Assembly: GCA_036399175.1 (NCBI GenBank)
Contig: DASWNP010000030.1
Location: forward strand, 1 to 64,000
Length of the DNA: 64,000 bases
Source: DASWNP01 sp036399175
Lineage (GTDB): Bacteria > Acidobacteriota > Blastocatellia > Pyrinomonadales > Pyrinomonadaceae
Reading direction: 5' to 3'
The notes under the pieces are model-generated. The model searched no databases and was not told the DNA's origin. It saw only the letters and a list, made by a program, of their open reading frames with translations. Shown piece after piece: positions 22,343-31,192 of the stretch. Position numbers and translations under genes: made by a program. Within the stretch, counting starts at the first letter, position 1. Every line of letters begins with the position of its first letter.

Positions 22343-25303
22343 ATGTCTAAAGGGCTGACGCACAATCAGAGCGAGTGCCTCGAATGCGCGATGGCGGCGC
22401 ACGAGCGGGTCAACTACTTCACGGGACAATTCCTCTCCGTGTCGGAGTTCGGCGACGAGCAGCGTTATCACATCGGCAAGCATCGCCAGCACAACCGATA
22501 CCTGCACGGCTCGGGCACGGTCTGCGGCCTCAGAGTGACGGAGCACCCGAACCCGGCCTGCCGCGACCGCTTCGTCGTCATCGAGCCCGGACTCGCGCTC
22601 GATTGCTGCGGCAGAGAGATAGTCGTCCGCGAGAGACTCTACGTTGACCTGCAAAAGCTTCTCGCTCCGAAAGAAGATGAGAGCGGCGCTAACGGAAACG
22701 GCAACGGCGGCAATGGAAACGGTAACGGCAATGGTAACGGCGAGGTGCAGGCGCTTCTGATTTCCGTCTGCTACGCCGAGCACAAGACGCAGTTCGTGCC
22801 CGCGCTCTATTCCGAGTGCGGCTGCGACGAGAGCGTCTGCGATGCCAACCGCGTCTGCGAGGGCTTCGAGGTCAAGGTCGAGCGCGTCGATAAACTGCCG
22901 GAGCAGGGCAACTGCTGCAATGCTACGGCGGCGGGCGGCTCGCGTCTCGAATGGACGACCACCATCAATCTCGAACGCGCCTCGCGCCTCGCCCTCGACA
23001 CCACACGCTCGCGTCTCTTCGTCCTCAACTCGGCGGACGAAGGCCAGGTGATGGTCTACGACTCCGACAACCAGAGCCTTCTGCGCGCCATCGACCTCGA
23101 AGGCGCAGGCCGAGACCTTGCGCTCTCTCCCGCAGGCGACTTTCTCTACGTCGTGCGCCACACGGGCGACGCTTCGGCGGGCGACTTCGTGCTGCGCGTG
23201 ATTAACGTCGAGGATTTGAACAGCCCCGAGACCGTCAACGACATCACGCTCGGCGCGGGCGCGCTCGACGCGGCGCACACACCCAAGCTCTCCGTCTCGG
23301 CGGCAGACGGGCGCGTCGCTTCGCTCGAACCGGCAGAGAAGCGAATCATCATCTGGAACACGCAGCTCAACTCGCCTCTGGCCGACGCGTCAGACCCGAC
23401 GCCCGCGCAGTATGCGACGGTGGAAACCGGAGACGACGCGCGCGACCTCGCCATCAGCAGCGACGGGCGTTGGCTCTTCGTCGCCGAAGCGGCCAACGCC
23501 GATAACAAAGTCACCGCCTCGAAGATTGAGACGCTTTCGAGCCAGAATCCGATTGTTCATTCCCTCGCCGTCGCCGATAAGCCCCTGCTCGTCGCGGCTT
23601 CGGGCGACAGCCTGCGTCTCTTCGTCGCCACCGAAGGCGGGCTCGTCCGCGCCTTCCGCATACAGGAGACGCCCGATGCGTTTCCCGAAATCGGCGAAGG
23701 CGTCGAGTTCGGTACGACGAACACGGCATTTGCACTTCAATCGTCGCCCTCGGGCAAGTGGGCCTACCTCCTGTCGGCTGATACGGACGACAAGGCGACG
23801 CTTCGCGCCGTCAACGGCGAGCGGTTTGTGAGCGACCCGCAGGCGGCGCTCGGCGACCCTCTGACGGTCGTCGCCGCGCCGCAGGATTTGCTCCTGAGCC
23901 CCGACGGTCGGACGCTCTACGCGGCGGGCGCGGGGCTGGAGCAACAGTCGAGCGGCGGCGTCGCCGTCGTCTCGGTCAACGAAGAGACCTGCGCAGAAAT
24001 CTTCTGGCACGCGCTCGATTGCTGTCCCTCCTGCGGCGACGAGACGTGCGTCGCGCTCGCCGCCGTCCGCGAGTACACAGACGGCCAGAGCATTAACGAT
24101 GCCGACATAGACAACCGCATCCGCACGCTCCTCCCCAGCGCCGAAACTCTCAAACAGGCCATCCTCTGCGCGCTCGAAACCGGCATGGGCAAGCAAGGCC
24201 CTGAAGGGCCGCAAGGCCAGCCCGGCCCGCAAGGCCCTCCCGGCGCGCAAGGCCCTCCCGGCCCTCCGGGGCCGCAGGGCATCCCCGGCCAGAAAGGCGA
24301 GCCGGGCACGCCGGGCGCAGCCGGAGAGCCAGGCCCGGCAGGTGAGACCGGCCCTCAAGGTGAAGCAGGCCCACAGGGCGAGCCCGGCCCGCAGGGCGAA
24401 ACAGGCCCTCCCGGCGAAACCGGCGCTCCGGGTGAAGCAGGTGCGCCAGGCGAAGCCGGGCCGCAGGGCGAACCCGGCCCCGCAGGGCCTCCCGGTGCAC
24501 AAGGCCCTGCGGGTCAGCAGGGCCCGCCCGGCGCGCCCGGACAACCCGGAGCACCCGGAGAGCAGGGCCCGCCGGGGCCTGCCGGAGAAGGTCTTGAGCA
24601 GGGGCTCACGCGCATCAACGCTCTGAGCTGGGCGCACAACACGGGAGACAATCCGATTATCGAAGTGATGCTCGAAGGCGACGACATCGGTCGAGGCTTG
24701 GTTATCGGTTTTACAGGCCCCGTCAACGCGCTTGAGCCAGCCGCGACGAGAATCGACGCCGAACACGTTTTTCAGGTTCTGATTCCACACCAGATGTCGG
24801 AGATGCCGCACCTGCGCTGTCGTTGTCCGATTCGCGGCGAAGTCGTCCCGGCTGAAATCCTCGATCAGACCGCCGACGGGCGCATCCTCAAGGCCGTCCG
24901 GTCGCCCGACCAGCGCTGTAGGGCTATCGCTTTCATCTTCGACCCTGACGACATCTCTTTGATTGAATCCGCGCCCGACGTGTGGGTGCGCCTGCGCGGC
25001 GATTTCGTCATCGACGAAGAGGGCAGGGCGGTTGATGCCGAGTTCGTGCGCGCACAGCTTCCGACCGGCGACCGACCCGACGGCAGCAAAGTCGGCGTGC
25101 AGGGCGGACTCTTCGAGAGCTGGTTTACGGTGGGAAACCGCGAAGACCCTTCGGGCTTTCGGGAGGGGGCGACGCTCAAGTCTGATTCGAGACGCACCGC
25201 CGCCGCACAGGCTTTCGACGAACCGGAAGGCGACGAGCCGCAGGGACGCAGAGGAAAGGAACGAGGCTCCGCGCCCTCGAAGAATCGCTCGTCGAAAAAA
25301 TAG
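22343..25303 (+). CDS. Fibre-like protein A: shared head domain, beta-propeller, collagen-like stalk
   Basis: The 986-aa protein starts after GAAGGAG. Residues 20-110 form the head domain shared with the next two genes (YFTGQFLSVSEFGDEQRYHI, HNRYLHGSGTVCGLRV, IEPGLALDCCGREIVV). An Asn-Gly linker lies near 115-135. Residues about 205-550 are a YVTN/lactonase-like beta-propeller (LALDTTRSRLFVLNSADEGQVMVYD, LSPDGRTLYAAGAGL). Residues 616-750 are 45 uninterrupted Gly-X-Y triplets. Residues 755-930 are a globular domain with a possible fibre tip, and the C-terminus is a charged low-complexity tail. Architecture and position between gpI and the tape measure indicate an Afp13-like tail fibre or baseplate appendage. 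Confidence 0.8.
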   Translation: MSKGLTHNQSECLECAMAAHERVNYFTGQFLSVSEFGDEQRYHIGKHRQHNRYLHGSGTVCGLRVTEHPNPACRDRFVVIEPGLALDCCGREIVVRERLYVDLQKLLAPKEDESGANGNGNGGNGNGNGNGNGEVQALLISVCYAEHKTQFVPALYSECGCDESVCDANRVCEGFEVKVERVDKLPEQGNCCNATAAGGSRLEWTTTINLERASRLALDTTRSRLFVLNSADEGQVMVYDSDNQSLLRAIDLEGAGRDLALSPAGDFLYVVRHTGDASAGDFVLRVINVEDLNSPETVNDITLGAGALDAAHTPKLSVSAADGRVASLEPAEKRIIIWNTQLNSPLADASDPTPAQYATVETGDDARDLAISSDGRWLFVAEAANADNKVTASKIETLSSQNPIVHSLAVADKPLLVAASGDSLRLFVATEGGLVRAFRIQETPDAFPEIGEGVEFGTTNTAFALQSSPSGKWAYLLSADTDDKATLRAVNGERFVSDPQAALGDPLTVVAAPQDLLLSPDGRTLYAAGAGLEQQSSGGVAVVSVNEETCAEIFWHALDCCPSCGDETCVALAAVREYTDGQSINDADIDNRIRTLLPSAETLKQAILCALETGMGKQGPEGPQGQPGPQGPPGAQGPPGPPGPQGIPGQKGEPGTPGAAGEPGPAGETGPQGEAGPQGEPGPQGETGPPGETGAPGEAGAPGEAGPQGEPGPAGPPGAQGPAGQQGPPGAPGQPGAPGEQGPPGPAGEGLEQGLTRINALSWAHNTGDNPIIEVMLEGDDIGRGLVIGFTGPVNALEPAATRIDAEHVFQVLIPHQMSEMPHLRCRCPIRGEVVPAEILDQTADGRILKAVRSPDQRCRAIAFIFDPDDISLIESAPDVWVRLRGDFVIDEEGRAVDAEFVRAQLPTGDRPDGSKVGVQGGLFESWFTVGNREDPSGFREGATLKSDSRRTAAAQAFDEPEGDEPQGRRGKERGSAPSKNRSSKK
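24188..24592 (+). repeat. Collagen-like Gly-X-Y repeat region
   Basis: Forty-five consecutive Gly-X-Y triplets are encoded (for example GPQ, GPP, GEP, GET, GAP), with no interruption. Bacterial collagen-like stretches form trimeric rigid stalks, which suits a trimeric fibre. The underlying DNA is GC-rich and internally repetitive, so length changes by slippage are likely. Confidence 0.95.
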
Positions 25304-25468
25304 AGCGCAGACGCGAAGCCGCGAAAGCTTCTTCGCCGACCCGCGCATCGCTCCCGTCGCCGAGCCGGGTCAATTTCGTCGCCGAATGGATTTCCGCTTC
25401 GTCGCCGAGACAGTTTCAGTAACGCTCATCTTGAAGTTGATTCGTAGTGGACTAATGGAGGTAGCCTC

Positions 25469-27100
25469 ATGGCTTTGACCAAAACAGCGACCCGCCGAGA
25501 GAAGACGACCTGCAAGCCCCAGACCTGCCCCTCCTGCGGCGGTCAGGAATGTTACACGCGACCCCGTTTCTTCTGCGGGCAGATGCTCACCGCCGAGATT
25601 CTCGAAGAGGCGCAAACGTATGTCATCGAAAAGAACCGGCTGCACAACCGCTACCTCGTCGGCACGGGCGTCGTCTGCGGGCTGGCCGTCCGTTGCGACC
25701 CGTGCGACGGCGTCGTCACCGTCGAGCCCGGCTACGCCATCGACTGCTGCGGCAACGACATCGTCGTCTGCGAGACGGAGCGTTTCGACGTGCTGCGCTA
25801 TCTCAAGGATTGCTTCCGCGACGAAGAGCCCGGCTGCGACGGCAAGCTCAGGACGCCTCCGCCCTCTTCCTGCGACGACCAGCCGAGAGACTACTGCCTC
25901 GTCATCTCCTACAACGAGATTCACACCCGACCGATGACGGCGATGGTCAGGCAGAACGGCTGCTCTTCGACCTCCTGCGAGCCCTCGCAGACGAACGAAG
26001 TCTTCCGCCTCGACCTCGTCGAAGAAGACGAGCGCGAGCAGCAGAAGTCGAAGGACGATTTCTGGAGCAAGGCGCGCGAGTGCTTCGTCGAGTATCTCTC
26101 GACCTCGAAAAAGTTCTTCGCAGACTTTCAACAGGCCGTCGGCGTCCAGAACGCAGAGCAGCGACATCAGGCTTTGAAGACCTCCTTCTGCCGTCTCAAA
26201 GACGAAGTGCTGCGGCTCTACCGCAAGGGCGCGCGCACGCGCTGCTCGCTCCTCGATGCGCTGCGCGAGATAGAAGACAGCTTCCCCCTGACGACGCAGG
26301 CTCCGCAGTACGGCGTCCACGTCTACAACGCCATGTTTCGACTCTACGCGTGGCTCATGCAGCTCATGCTCGATTGCATCTGCGATGCGCTGCTCGTCCC
26401 CTGCCGCCCTTGCGGCGACGAAGAGGGCGTGCGCCTCGCCTGCATCACCGTGCGCAATGGTAAGATTGAAAAAATCTGCAACCTCGCGCGCCGTCAACTC
26501 CTGACCGCGCCGAACCTTCGCTATTGGATGCAGCCGGTCTTCTCCGGCATCCACCGTCTCGTCGAGCACATCTGCTGCGACCTCGACCTCGCCCGAGCCT
26601 TCGACGGCATTTTCCGCCCGCGTGAAGAACAGACCACGACGACCGTCACCAACAACATGAGCGACGAACAGACCGAAACGACGTTTCAGGGGCAGCAGCA
26701 ACAGCAGCAGTATCAGCAGCAGTATCAGTCGCCGCAGGATACGGCGCAGTCCATCGAAGAGATGGTGATGCGCGGCGACCGGCTGATGCATCTGCTCAGC
26801 GCCTACTCGGCCTCGACCGCCAACAGCCTCGGCATGAGCAACCTTCTCCAACTGACGACTCCGCAGGTCTATACGGCGCTCGACGTGTACGGCCTCAAGT
26901 CCGCGCAGGCGACCGCCAAGCTTGAGCAGCGCGGCTACAACGTCACGGAGCGGCGCGTCACCGAAGCCGAAGCTTACTCTCTCGGCAACCTGTTCCACAT
27001 GGCCTGGGTCTTGCCGACGCAGGAAACCATCGAGCTTGTCATCGACCCGAACGACAACGTCAGCGCCGTCAACGTCCAGCGTGGAGGTTCAACGACATGA
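25469..27100 (+). CDS. Fibre-like protein B: shared head domain and helical body
   Basis: The 543-aa protein starts at an ATG with ATGGAGG upstream. A Cys-rich leader (CKPQTCPSCGGQEC) precedes the shared head domain (FFCGQMLTAEILEEAQTYVI, HNRYLVGTGVVCGLAV, VEPGYAIDCCGNDIVV). The middle (residues about 170-390) is helical with several CxxC-like pairs. A Gln-rich linker lies near 408-425 (GQQQQQQYQQQY). The C-terminal part SIEEMVMRGDRLMHLL...VYTALDVYGLKSAQATAKLE...LVIDPNDNVSAVNVQ has no recognised family. It overlaps the next gene by ATGA. Function as an appendage or attachment protein is inferred from the shared head domain. Confidence 0.75.
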   Translation: MALTKTATRREKTTCKPQTCPSCGGQECYTRPRFFCGQMLTAEILEEAQTYVIEKNRLHNRYLVGTGVVCGLAVRCDPCDGVVTVEPGYAIDCCGNDIVVCETERFDVLRYLKDCFRDEEPGCDGKLRTPPPSSCDDQPRDYCLVISYNEIHTRPMTAMVRQNGCSSTSCEPSQTNEVFRLDLVEEDEREQQKSKDDFWSKARECFVEYLSTSKKFFADFQQAVGVQNAEQRHQALKTSFCRLKDEVLRLYRKGARTRCSLLDALREIEDSFPLTTQAPQYGVHVYNAMFRLYAWLMQLMLDCICDALLVPCRPCGDEEGVRLACITVRNGKIEKICNLARRQLLTAPNLRYWMQPVFSGIHRLVEHICCDLDLARAFDGIFRPREEQTTTTVTNNMSDEQTETTFQGQQQQQQYQQQYQSPQDTAQSIEEMVMRGDRLMHLLSAYSASTANSLGMSNLLQLTTPQVYTALDVYGLKSAQATAKLEQRGYNVTERRVTEAEAYSLGNLFHMAWVLPTQETIELVIDPNDNVSAVNVQRGGSTT

Positions 27101-29367
27101 GCACCGACGACATCAAGCGTCTCAACTACTACGAGCGGCAGTTTCTCGGCGCGAGCGACTTCGAGCAGGAGCAGAGCTATCACATCGAGATGCGCCGACG
27201 CCACACCATCGGCCATCACCGCGCCGGAATAGTCGAAGGGCTCGACATCCGGCAGGATTCCGACTCTAAAATCTGGTCGGTCTCGCCCGGCATGGCCGTC
27301 GATGGCTACGGGCGAGAAATCTACGTCTTCGACGCCGAGCCCTTGAACGTCGAGAGCATCGCCTCGCAGCTTGCGGGCGAAAGCAAGCCCGCGCTGCTCA
27401 AGGTCTGGCTCGCCTACAAGCTTGAGCGCACGACGCGGCCAGCGCCCGGCTATCGCGCCTGCGACGCCGAAGAACAGTTCATGCGCGTACGCGAAACCTT
27501 CCGCCTCATCTATCAGGACGACCCGCCCTTCGACCTCCGACCGACCGGCGACCAGTCAACCGAGAATCCCGACAACCTCAAGGCGTGGCCGCGCGCCTTC
27601 GACGATTTGCCGGACAACCCGTCCGTCGCGCGCTGGCCTGTCTATCTCGGCACGCTCACATGGGACGCTGACCCCGACAACCCTTCGCAGAACGTCGTCA
27701 AGTCAGTCTCGAAGACCGACCCGAGAGACGACAAGCGTCGGCGCTACGTGGCCGTCGTCGCCGAAGAGATAGAAGCGCCCGACAACGGGCTGCTCATACG
27801 AGGGCGCAGCCACGAGTCGCCGCTTCCCTCCGACAGCTACGGCATGGCCGTCTGGCTCGAAGGCTCGCTCGAAGTCAACAGGCATCTCACCGCCGACAGA
27901 GACATGAGCGTGCTCGGAAATGCGGGCATCGGCATCGGCATGACCGAGCCGCCCGTGCGCCTCCAGATTGGCGGCGGCAAGGATGCTACGCTCGACGGCA
28001 AGTCGGGCTTCCTCGTCGTCGGCGCGATAGGCGGCACGAACCTCGTCTTCGACACCAACGAGTTGATGGCACGCAACAACGGGCAGACCTCCACCCTGCA
28101 CCTACAGGCCGAAGGCGGCGACCTCGTCGTGCATCAAAACAAGGACGAGAAGACCAAGCTCGTCGTCAAAGACGACGGCAAGGTCGGCATCGGCACTCTC
28201 AGCCCCAACCGCGCGCTCACGCTCAGGGGCGACGCGGGGACTTATCTCAACGTCCGGGGCAACAACGGCACGCACGAAGTCCTCGTCGGCGCGGACAACG
28301 CCGGCGGCATCCTCTCGACGATGACCGACCATGACCTACAGCTGCGCGCCGGAGGCAACAGCACGAAGCTCACGGTTAAAGCCAACGGAAGAATCGGCGT
28401 CGGCACGGGCAGCCCCAACCGCCGCGTCACCGTTCACGGCGAGGACGATACCTACTTGAACGTGCGCGCCAACGACGGCGCGCAGGAAATTCTCATCGGC
28501 GCAGACGGCTCGGGCGGTATCGTCTCAACGATGACGAATCACGACCTGCAACTGCGCGCCGGAGGCAACAACACGAGGCTCACCGTCAAGGCCAACGGCG
28601 ATGTCGGCATCGGCACGACTGCGCCCACCGCTCGCCTTCACGTGCAGGGCAACAGGGCGGGCAATGCCGGAATCGCAGACCACATCGCCCTCATCGAGAA
28701 CGTCTCCGGCAGCTCGAACGCCGACGTGCTCGCCCTCAAGGTCGGCAACTCCGACCCGCGAGAGTCGAACAACTACGTCACCTTCTTCAACGGCTCGAAC
28801 CAGAACATCGGGCGCATCGAGGCACACCCGGACGGAAATAGCATTAACTTCGGAACCGTCGGCGGCGACTACGCCGAATGGCTTCAGCGCCTCGACGCGG
28901 AAGAGCAGATGGAAGCGGGCGACATCGTCGGTCTCTTCGCCGGAAAGATTTCCAAAACGACCGGCGGCGCGCATCACCTGATGGTGATTTCCACCCGCCC
29001 GATCATCCTCGGCAACATGCCGACGGATGAAACCAGGCATCTCTTCGAGCGCGTGGCTTTTCTCGGGCAGGTGGAAATCAAAGTGCGCGGCCTCGTCCGC
29101 GCGGGCGACCTTATCGTGCCTTCCGGTCTCGCGGACGGCTGCGGGATGGCGGTTGCGCCGAAAGATTTATGGCGCGTGGGCGGCGCGTCGTGTGTGGTAG
29201 GCCGTGCGTGGCAGGATTCAAACGAAGACGGCGTGCGCAAAGTCAACGCGCTCGTCGGCCTCCCTGTCAATCACATGGAAGAGTCGCTTCTCGGCGTGCT
29301 TCAGTCACAGGCCGAAGAGCTGAGGGCTCTGCGCGCCGAAGTGGAAAAACTGAAGGCTTCGAGATAG
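27097..29367 (+). CDS. Fibre-like protein C: shared head domain, tail-fibre repeats, coiled-coil end
   Basis: The 756-aa protein has the shared head domain at residues 8-95 (YYERQFLGASDFEQEQSYHI, AGIVEGLDIR, VSPGMAVDGYGREIYV), although the cysteines of the A and B versions are absent. Residues about 370-510 hold two tandem copies of a roughly 70-residue tail-fibre repeat (YLNVRGNNGTHEVLVGADNAGGILSTM and YLNVRANDGAQEILIGADGSGGIVSTM), then VGIGTTAPTARLHVQG. Residues 580-740 contain GGDYAEWLQRLDAEEQMEAGDIV and related strands found at the ends of phage fibres. The last 25 residues form a short coiled coil. It is the most phage-fibre-like of the three and the best receptor-binding candidate. Confidence 0.8.
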   Translation: MSTDDIKRLNYYERQFLGASDFEQEQSYHIEMRRRHTIGHHRAGIVEGLDIRQDSDSKIWSVSPGMAVDGYGREIYVFDAEPLNVESIASQLAGESKPALLKVWLAYKLERTTRPAPGYRACDAEEQFMRVRETFRLIYQDDPPFDLRPTGDQSTENPDNLKAWPRAFDDLPDNPSVARWPVYLGTLTWDADPDNPSQNVVKSVSKTDPRDDKRRRYVAVVAEEIEAPDNGLLIRGRSHESPLPSDSYGMAVWLEGSLEVNRHLTADRDMSVLGNAGIGIGMTEPPVRLQIGGGKDATLDGKSGFLVVGAIGGTNLVFDTNELMARNNGQTSTLHLQAEGGDLVVHQNKDEKTKLVVKDDGKVGIGTLSPNRALTLRGDAGTYLNVRGNNGTHEVLVGADNAGGILSTMTDHDLQLRAGGNSTKLTVKANGRIGVGTGSPNRRVTVHGEDDTYLNVRANDGAQEILIGADGSGGIVSTMTNHDLQLRAGGNNTRLTVKANGDVGIGTTAPTARLHVQGNRAGNAGIADHIALIENVSGSSNADVLALKVGNSDPRESNNYVTFFNGSNQNIGRIEAHPDGNSINFGTVGGDYAEWLQRLDAEEQMEAGDIVGLFAGKISKTTGGAHHLMVISTRPIILGNMPTDETRHLFERVAFLGQVEIKVRGLVRAGDLIVPSGLADGCGMAVAPKDLWRVGGASCVVGRAWQDSNEDGVRKVNALVGLPVNHMEESLLGVLQSQAEELRALRAEVEKLKASR

Positions 29368-29401
29368 AGCGTCTGGTAGGGAAGAGGCAGGCTGGAGCAG
29401 T

Positions 29402-31144
29402 ATGCGTTCAACGGCGGTTCACGTCGAGCGGCTCGACGCGCGCTACACCATCGCGCGAGCGCAGAGCCACGCCGCCCCATCCATCCGGCGACGCCTCGAC
29501 CGCATCGCCGCCGAGCTGCTCGCGCCAGAACTCGAACAACGCTTCTCGCTCTTCGGCACAGACGACCGCCTCTACTTCATCGAACAGCTCAACGTCGATT
29601 GCACGCTCGACATCCGACGCGACGACCGCCGTCTCTCCGGCGCGTGGGCGCGAGTGTTGCACGAAGACGTGCTGGGCGTCATCAGTCGCGGGGGAAGCGT
29701 CGTCGTCGTCTTCCGCGACCGCGCCGAATACCTCGCCGCCTTCCTCGAAGACCTGCTCGTCGGTCGAGCGTGGGAGCGCTGGTACTTCGATGAGTTCAGA
29801 CACCTCTCCGCGCGCTCCACCGGACAAATCACTGTTCACGTTCTCTCTCAGGATGCAGACGCCGGGCGCGATGCCATGCTTGAGCTGGCGCGTCGCCGCT
29901 CGCTCGATGCGCTCCTCGCCGCGCTCGACGACGCCGAAGCCGAGTCGGTCGTCAGGAGTTGTCTGCTGCCGCCCACCCAGAGCGTCGCGCGCCCGGGCAT
30001 CTACCCGCACTGGGTCGGCGCGCTGCGCGCACACTCGCGCGGCGTCGCGCAGAGCTTCGTCCACTCGCGCGACCTCGCGCGGCTCTATCTCTCCCTGCTC
30101 GAAGAGCGCCCCGAGCTTGGGCCCGACGCGACGCTGGCGCGCTTCATCGACGACCTGCTGCGCCTGCGTCGCTCTCTGATGCAGGCGGAGAATCCGCGTC
30201 ACCTGCTTTCGCAGATAGAAGCGGAGGATGCGGACGCCCTCTTCGGTCGATTCGGGCACGGCTCGGAGGCCGATTTGCTGCGGACGCTCATGCGCGAGGT
30301 CGGAGGGACGGAGACGGCCGGGCTGCTTCGAGACTTGCAGACGGGCGACGCGCACGCCGAAGCCATGCGCCGGGCTTCGACCGCCTTCGGCGGACTCTTC
30401 CTGCTCTGCCCGACTATGCTTGAGCTGAGCCTCGACGAATTTCTCGAACGCTCTCCGTATCCCGAGCCCGAGGGCGCGTCGAAGAGCGCATGGCTGCGTT
30501 TCGCGCTGGCCCTGCAATGCGTCGGCGCGCGGAACACGAAGCGCGCGCGCACCGACGCCGGCCTCGCCCTCTTCGCCGGTCTCACGCGCGCACCCACGCC
30601 CGCGCAGCTCAACGCTTACGCGCAGACGCTCACGCCCGACATGCACAGAGCCTTCCAGCGCGAATTTCTCGCTCACGCGACCCAGCACGCCCGTCGCTTC
30701 GCGTACAGCGCAAGCGACGGCGCGGCAACATCCGAGAGCGAGCCTGCGTCTTTCGTCCGCCTGCTCTTTTCCGGCTCTGACGCGACGGACGAAGCGCCGC
30801 TCGCGCGTCTCCTGCTTGTCGATGAAGAGGATGCTGACTCGCTATCCCTCGACCAGCCGGCTCTTGAAGCTCTGGAAGCTTGGAGCGCGGCGCTGGCTGC
30901 GGTCAGTTCAACTATGCTGCAAGGCTTCGCCGCGAGGCTCGGAGCGTTTGCCGAGAGCAGCGCCGAATACCTGCACCGAAACTTCATAGAGAACCGCGCC
31001 GAGCTTGAGTTCTCCGACGAACGGCTCGTCGTGCGTTTTCTCACCTGTCCGCTTCAGATGGTTCTCAGGATGGCGGGCTTCGACCATTCCAGTTGGCTCC
31101 TGGATTGGCAGAAGCGGCGCGAGCTTGAATTTCAATTCGACTGA
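29402..31144 (+). CDS. Contractile injection system tape-measure-like protein (Afp14-like)
   Basis: The 580-aa protein begins VHVERLDARYTIARAQSHAAPSIRRRLDRIAAELLAPELEQRF and continues YFIEQLNVDCTLD. This fits the N-terminus of the CIS tape-measure family, in which a helix pair is followed by an IExLxxDxxL strand. The body is almost wholly helical and Leu/Ala/Arg-rich. The C-terminus (FIENRAELEFSDERLVVRFLTCPLQMVLRMAGFDHSSWLLDWQ) also fits the family. The protein sets tube length during assembly. It lies directly before the ATPase gene, as Afp14 does before Afp15. Confidence 0.82.
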   Translation: MRSTAVHVERLDARYTIARAQSHAAPSIRRRLDRIAAELLAPELEQRFSLFGTDDRLYFIEQLNVDCTLDIRRDDRRLSGAWARVLHEDVLGVISRGGSVVVVFRDRAEYLAAFLEDLLVGRAWERWYFDEFRHLSARSTGQITVHVLSQDADAGRDAMLELARRRSLDALLAALDDAEAESVVRSCLLPPTQSVARPGIYPHWVGALRAHSRGVAQSFVHSRDLARLYLSLLEERPELGPDATLARFIDDLLRLRRSLMQAENPRHLLSQIEAEDADALFGRFGHGSEADLLRTLMREVGGTETAGLLRDLQTGDAHAEAMRRASTAFGGLFLLCPTMLELSLDEFLERSPYPEPEGASKSAWLRFALALQCVGARNTKRARTDAGLALFAGLTRAPTPAQLNAYAQTLTPDMHRAFQREFLAHATQHARRFAYSASDGAATSESEPASFVRLLFSGSDATDEAPLARLLLVDEEDADSLSLDQPALEALEAWSAALAAVSSTMLQGFAARLGAFAESSAEYLHRNFIENRAELEFSDERLVVRFLTCPLQMVLRMAGFDHSSWLLDWQKRRELEFQFD

Positions 31145-31192
31145 AAGCTCCGACCGAATTTCGATTCGACCGAAAGAGTTTAGACGACGACG

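Noticed and set aside
24188..24592. Tandem DNA repeats that could be mistaken for a satellite or CRISPR array
   Set aside because: They are the codons of a continuous Gly-X-Y protein segment in a well-supported gene.
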